Source: CANGYM01 sp044235825 (GTDB lineage: Bacteria > Pseudomonadota > Alphaproteobacteria > JAJTHO01 > CANGYM01). Taken from it: DNA of 6,945 nucleotides. Position 1 is the stretch's first letter. Every line of letters starts with the position of its first letter. Where the stretch lies: NCBI GenBank assembly GCA_044235825.1, contig JBIIHL010000060.1:1-6945 (forward strand). Reading direction: 5' to 3'. The notes under the pieces are model-generated. The model saw nothing but the letters and a program-made list of their open reading frames with translations. It was not told the origin of the DNA and made no database searches. The translations under genes and the position numbers were made by a program. This document shows, one piece after another, positions 4,046-6,945 of the stretch.

Positions 4046-6945
4046 CTACGGCACGGTGGGCGGGGTGGTTTTATACGAATGTCCCACCGGTAAATTCGCC
4101 GTCAAACCCCATTTGTGGGCGAGGTAGCCTTCGATTTTTTTCCGTATTTCCAAATCATTTCCGGCATCGGTGACAATTATAACCTCTGACAAAACAATAT
4201 GTGCATGACGCTGCGGGCTTATCTGCTTGCCGAGAATATAACCATTGGTATTCGTATTGGGTACTGCAAGATTGTTAGTTTTACCTTCAAGCTCCCCGTT
4301 TCTGAAAATCCCCCATCCACTTGTATCGTTCTGGAAAGCCATAATCTGGGCTTGTCCAAATACATATTGCGTTCCAGTGGACAGATCATAAGAAGTAAAA
4401 GCACTTGACGCATAATAATATGGATAACTTGCACCAAGGCGACTTGAGGACTTGATATAGTGAATAGCCCCGACATCGGTAAACCCGTTAGTAGGCTTAC
4501 CAGAAATGGTAGGGCTGTATGAACTGGGCGTTCCATTTGGCTGAAATACCCAAAACAGAGCGTGGCTCGTGTTGCCCCGCATTACAGTGGTGTTGATAAT
4601 GAGGTTATCGTTAACCCCGTCAAAGAGGATACCTGGGCGAGTCCCAGACAGTGCAACAGCATCGTAAATTGGTTGATTGGTCGGTGTTCCTTGCGAGGCA
4701 CTGCCCCCTTCTGTGCCTTTGTTTGACCAAGCTGCCACCGTTGTATTGTTCCCAGAATTTCCGAGCGAACCCTGGTCGGCCGCATCAAACCATCCCACGG
4801 GTGGGGTGGAGAGATCCCCCGGCACCCAATTTTCAATCGTATTGCTGGCCATGGTATAGGCGGAGGTTCCGCCCGCGTTGGTGCCGGCGGCGGCGCAGGT
4901 GATCGCGGTGCCTTCGGTGGCGCTGGTGACGGTGTAGGTGCTGGCGGTTTGGCCGAGGATTTCTGCGGCGCTGCTGTACCATTTGTAGGCATAGCCGGTG
5001 GGGCTGCCCGTCCAGGTTCCTGCGTTACAGGTCATGGTTTGGCCGTTATACCCCACCCCAGAAACGGTGGAGGCCACGGTATTGACAGGAAGAGGCGCGT
5101 TGTTAATCAAAATGCCGCCCAGGCTGGTGCTGGCGTGGGTTAAGGAGGCCGCGTTACCGGCCGCATCGGCGATGGTCAAGGTGGACAGGGTCAGCGGTGT
5201 GGCCAGGGTGATGTTGCCCGTCGTATGGGTATCCCCCGCCAGGATGGTGCGGGACACGGTGACGGTGGAGGTTGTGGTGGGGGTGCTGTTGGTGTAAACG
5301 GCGCTGGCGGCGCCGCTGGTGAAGGTCAGGGGCACCGTCAGGGTTCCGGCCCCCGTCAGGGTCACGGGCTCGCTAAAGGTGATGATATAGCGCAGCGTAT
5401 CGCCGGTCACACAAATCCCATCGCCGCCGCAGGAATTGGGGTTGTCCAAGGCGATGCTGCTGATGCTCGGCGGGATCGTATCCACCAAAACCCCCGTGGT
5501 GGTGGGCGGGGTGAAGGTGAGGGTGGCATCGTTGCCGGCGCTATCCCGCAGGGTGCCCCCGTTTAATTGCACAGGTGAGGTCACGGCAATGCCGTCAGTG
5601 TCGTTATCGCCGCTTTGGGTGATATAGCGGAAGGTCAAGCTGGTGGTGCCGCTGCCGGAAAGATAGGTCGCATACTGCGTGGTGGATCCGATAGTCAGGG
5701 CAATGCGGGGGGTGCCGTTGGTGATGTCGACGGTGGTGGCCTCACTCATGGTGGCCACGAAGTCCAGATTTTGGCCGCTGCCATAGGTCGCATTGGCGGG
5801 GGATGTCACACTGATGCTGGGCGCCGTTCTGTCCACCGTAAAGGTGTCGATGGTGAGAATATCGCTGACGTTGCCCAGGTTGTCGGTGGCGCGGGCTTTC
5901 AGGGTGTAGGTGTTGCCGTTGGTTAGGGAGAGGCTGGCTGTGTTCCACGTGACCCCGCTCAAGGTGGTGGGGACGTTAAACGTTGTGCCGTCGGTGGAGA
6001 CCTCTACGCTGCTGATGCTGCTGGCCCCGCCCGTGGGGGTGGCCGTCAAGCTGAGGTTGAGGGTGGCGGCGTTGGTGAGGCCTCCGGCGGTGGGCAGGGT
6101 GGGCGTGCTGCTGCTCAAACTCAGCGTCGGCGCACTGGTGGATCGGGTCAGGCTAAAGCTGGTGGATGTGGTCGTGTTTCCCGCAATGTCGGTGGCGGTG
6201 GCGGTGTAGGTGTAGGGGCCGCCCGCGGTAATGCCGGTTAATGCACAGGTCCAAGCTGTGACGGTTCCGCCTATGGAACAATTGGGGCCCCCATCACTGG
6301 AACTGGCCGTGACGCTGGCAATGCCATTGGCATCGCTGGCGGTTCCGTCCAAGGTGGTGGTGTCGGCAGAAATGGTGGTGCTGCTGCCCGTAAAGGCCAC
6401 GCTGGGCGCGCTGCTGTCGCGGGTGATGCTGATGGGGTCAGAGCAAACAGCGGGGTTCAGGCCGTCGGTGGCACCGGCCCTGAAGGTGTTGCTGCCCGCG
6501 GACAGGGCGACACTGCTAAAACTGTACGTACCGCCGGTGGCGGTTTGCGGTGTTCCCACCTCGGATCCACTGGCGCAGGTGCTGCCGGTGTATAGGGTCA
6601 CGGTGGCACCCGCTTTGGCCGTTCCGTTCAGCGTCACGGTGGCTTTGCTCGTGATGTTATCGGTGCTGCTGGATCCCGTATCATCATCAACGAACAGATC
6701 GGGGATGCTGACGGTCAGGGCCACCGTATCCACCGTAATCACGGGGGTTGTGACGGCGGCGTGGCTTAAGGTGGCGGCGTTGCCGGCGGCATCGCTGAGG
6801 GATCCGCTGAGGGCATTAGCCGCAATGGTGATGGCGCCGCTGTCGGTGCTTTGGATCGTATAGCTGCACGTTCGCGTGGTGCCCGTGCCGCTGCAGGTTT
6901 GGGCCGATGTGGCCACGCCATTGACGCTAAAGGGCAAACTGGCGG
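4046..6945 (-). CDS. Large multi-Ig-domain surface protein with C-terminal LamG-like domain (5' end outside window)
   Basis: The frame is open to the window edge, so the start, signal peptide and an unknown number of modules are missing. Numbering from codon 6937-6935 (963 residues to the stop): seven beta-sandwich modules at about 1-68, 69-174, 175-266, 267-370, 371-486, 487-615 and 616-700, most joined by short linkers such as SSAPS, TSAPT, RTAPS and TIPPS. Several modules end with AGNAATL-like strands. Module 616-700 has the TCNAGTW...YKWY...ITC pattern of bacterial Ig-like repeats. Residues about 710-963 form a LamG/concanavalin A-like domain (GWFDAADQ, ILFDGVNDNL, then the typical end KIEGYLAHKWGL...LP..HSYK). 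Thr, Ser, Gly and Ala dominate, as in secreted adhesins. Ten cysteines form five close-set pairs, with none in LamG. No LPXTG, autotransporter barrel or RTX repeat is visible. It is probably a secreted adhesin or glycan-binding protein; the partner is unknown. Confidence 0.85.
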   Translation of the reverse strand, partial: ASLPFSVNGVATSAQTCSGTGTTRTCSYTIQSTDSGAITIAANALSGSLSDAAGNAATLSHAAVTTPVITVDTVALTVSIPDLFVDDDTGSSSTDNITSKATVTLNGTAKAGATVTLYTGSTCASGSEVGTPQTATGGTYSFSSVALSAGSNTFRAGATDGLNPAVCSDPISITRDSSAPSVAFTGSSTTISADTTTLDGTASDANGIASVTASSSDGGPNCSIGGTVTAWTCALTGITAGGPYTYTATATDIAGNTTTSTSFSLTRSTSAPTLSLSSSTPTLPTAGGLTNAATLNLSLTATPTGGASSISSVEVSTDGTTFNVPTTLSGVTWNTASLSLTNGNTYTLKARATDNLGNVSDILTIDTFTVDRTAPSISVTSPANATYGSGQNLDFVATMSEATTVDITNGTPRIALTIGSTTQYATYLSGSGTTSLTFRYITQSGDNDTDGIAVTSPVQLNGGTLRDSAGNDATLTFTPPTTTGVLVDTIPPSISSIALDNPNSCGGDGICVTGDTLRYIITFSEPVTLTGAGTLTVPLTFTSGAASAVYTNSTPTTTSTVTVSRTILAGDTHTTGNITLATPLTLSTLTIADAAGNAASLTHASTSLGGILINNAPLPVNTVASTVSGVGYNGQTMTCNAGTWTGSPTGYAYKWYSSAAEILGQTASTYTVTSATEGTAITCAAAGTNAGGTSAYTMASNTIENWVPGDLSTPPVGWFDAADQGSLGNSGNNTTVAAWSNKGTEGGSASQGTPTNQPIYDAVALSGTRPGILFDGVNDNLIINTTVMRGNTSHALFWVFQPNGTPSSYSPTISGKPTNGFTDVGAIHYIKSSSRLGASYPYYYASSAFTSYDLSTGTQYVFGQAQIMAFQNDTSGWGIFRNGELEGKTNNLAVPNTNTNGYILGKQISPQRHAHIVLSEVIIVTDAGNDLEIRKKIEGYLAHKWGLTANLPVGHSYKTTPPTVP

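Noticed and set aside
3860..4093. Plus-strand open frame of 77 codons across the cysK upstream gap
   Set aside because: It has no plausible ribosome site, starts within the cysK promoter region, overlaps the 3' end of the large gene, and shows no recognisable motif.
4219..4992. Minus-strand open frames (4219-4536 and 4582-4992) in another frame of the large gene
   Set aside because: The Ig/LamG frame is continuous through both and matches known domains, so these are out-of-frame shadows and not evidence of a frameshift.
6231..6863. Plus-strand open frame of 210 codons
   Set aside because: It is antisense to the Ig modules; the Val/Ala/Leu-rich translation is what reversed Thr/Ser/Gly codons give in high-GC DNA.
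6935..6937. TTG as the real start of the large gene
   Set aside because: The frame stays open upstream to the window edge and the residues before it continue a domain; there is no signal peptide at this point, so the gene is truncated by the window.

Overview
The window looks like chromosomal DNA from a Gram-negative bacterium, most likely an alphaproteobacterium. The basis is an OmpA-type peptidoglycan-binding protein, a Tat translocase whose TatB has a Gly-Pro-Lys-Asp hinge, and a compact cysK gene. The lineage call is an inference from protein style only. Every convincing gene is on the minus strand, so transcription runs from high to low coordinates.

Reading in the direction of transcription: positions 6945-4046 hold the 3' part of a very long secreted or surface protein. 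It consists of at least seven Ig-like or cadherin-like beta modules followed by a C-terminal LamG-like (concanavalin A fold) domain; its start lies outside the window. A 219-base gap (3827-4045) follows. It holds a strong sigma70-type promoter, a palindrome at the expected transcription start, a long-range inverted repeat and a doubtful small reading frame. Next comes a tightly packed set, cysK (cysteine synthase), tatB, tatC and an amino-acid ABC transporter permease, with spacings of 2, 6 and -8 bases, probably one operon read from that promoter. No tatA and no other component of the ABC transporter is visible. A 149-base gap with a tentative promoter leads to a small OmpA-like protein that lacks the beta-barrel, and a clear rho-independent terminator closes it at 253-284. 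Positions 1-220 hold a 125-base imperfect hairpin element followed directly by a degraded partial copy.

The genes do not form an obvious single pathway. cysK provides cysteine, TatBC exports folded proteins, the permease imports an amino acid, the OmpA-like protein anchors the envelope to peptidoglycan, and the large protein is probably an adhesin or carbohydrate-binding surface protein. The points most worth a second look are the hairpin repeat, the cysK-tatB-tatC-permease arrangement without tatA, the palindrome over the cysK start site, and the mosaic make-up of the large protein. In that protein a roughly 70% GC Ig region joins a roughly 42% GC LamG region, and the ten cysteines fall in five pairs. 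I found no CRISPR array, tRNA, rRNA, transposase or clear new defence system.
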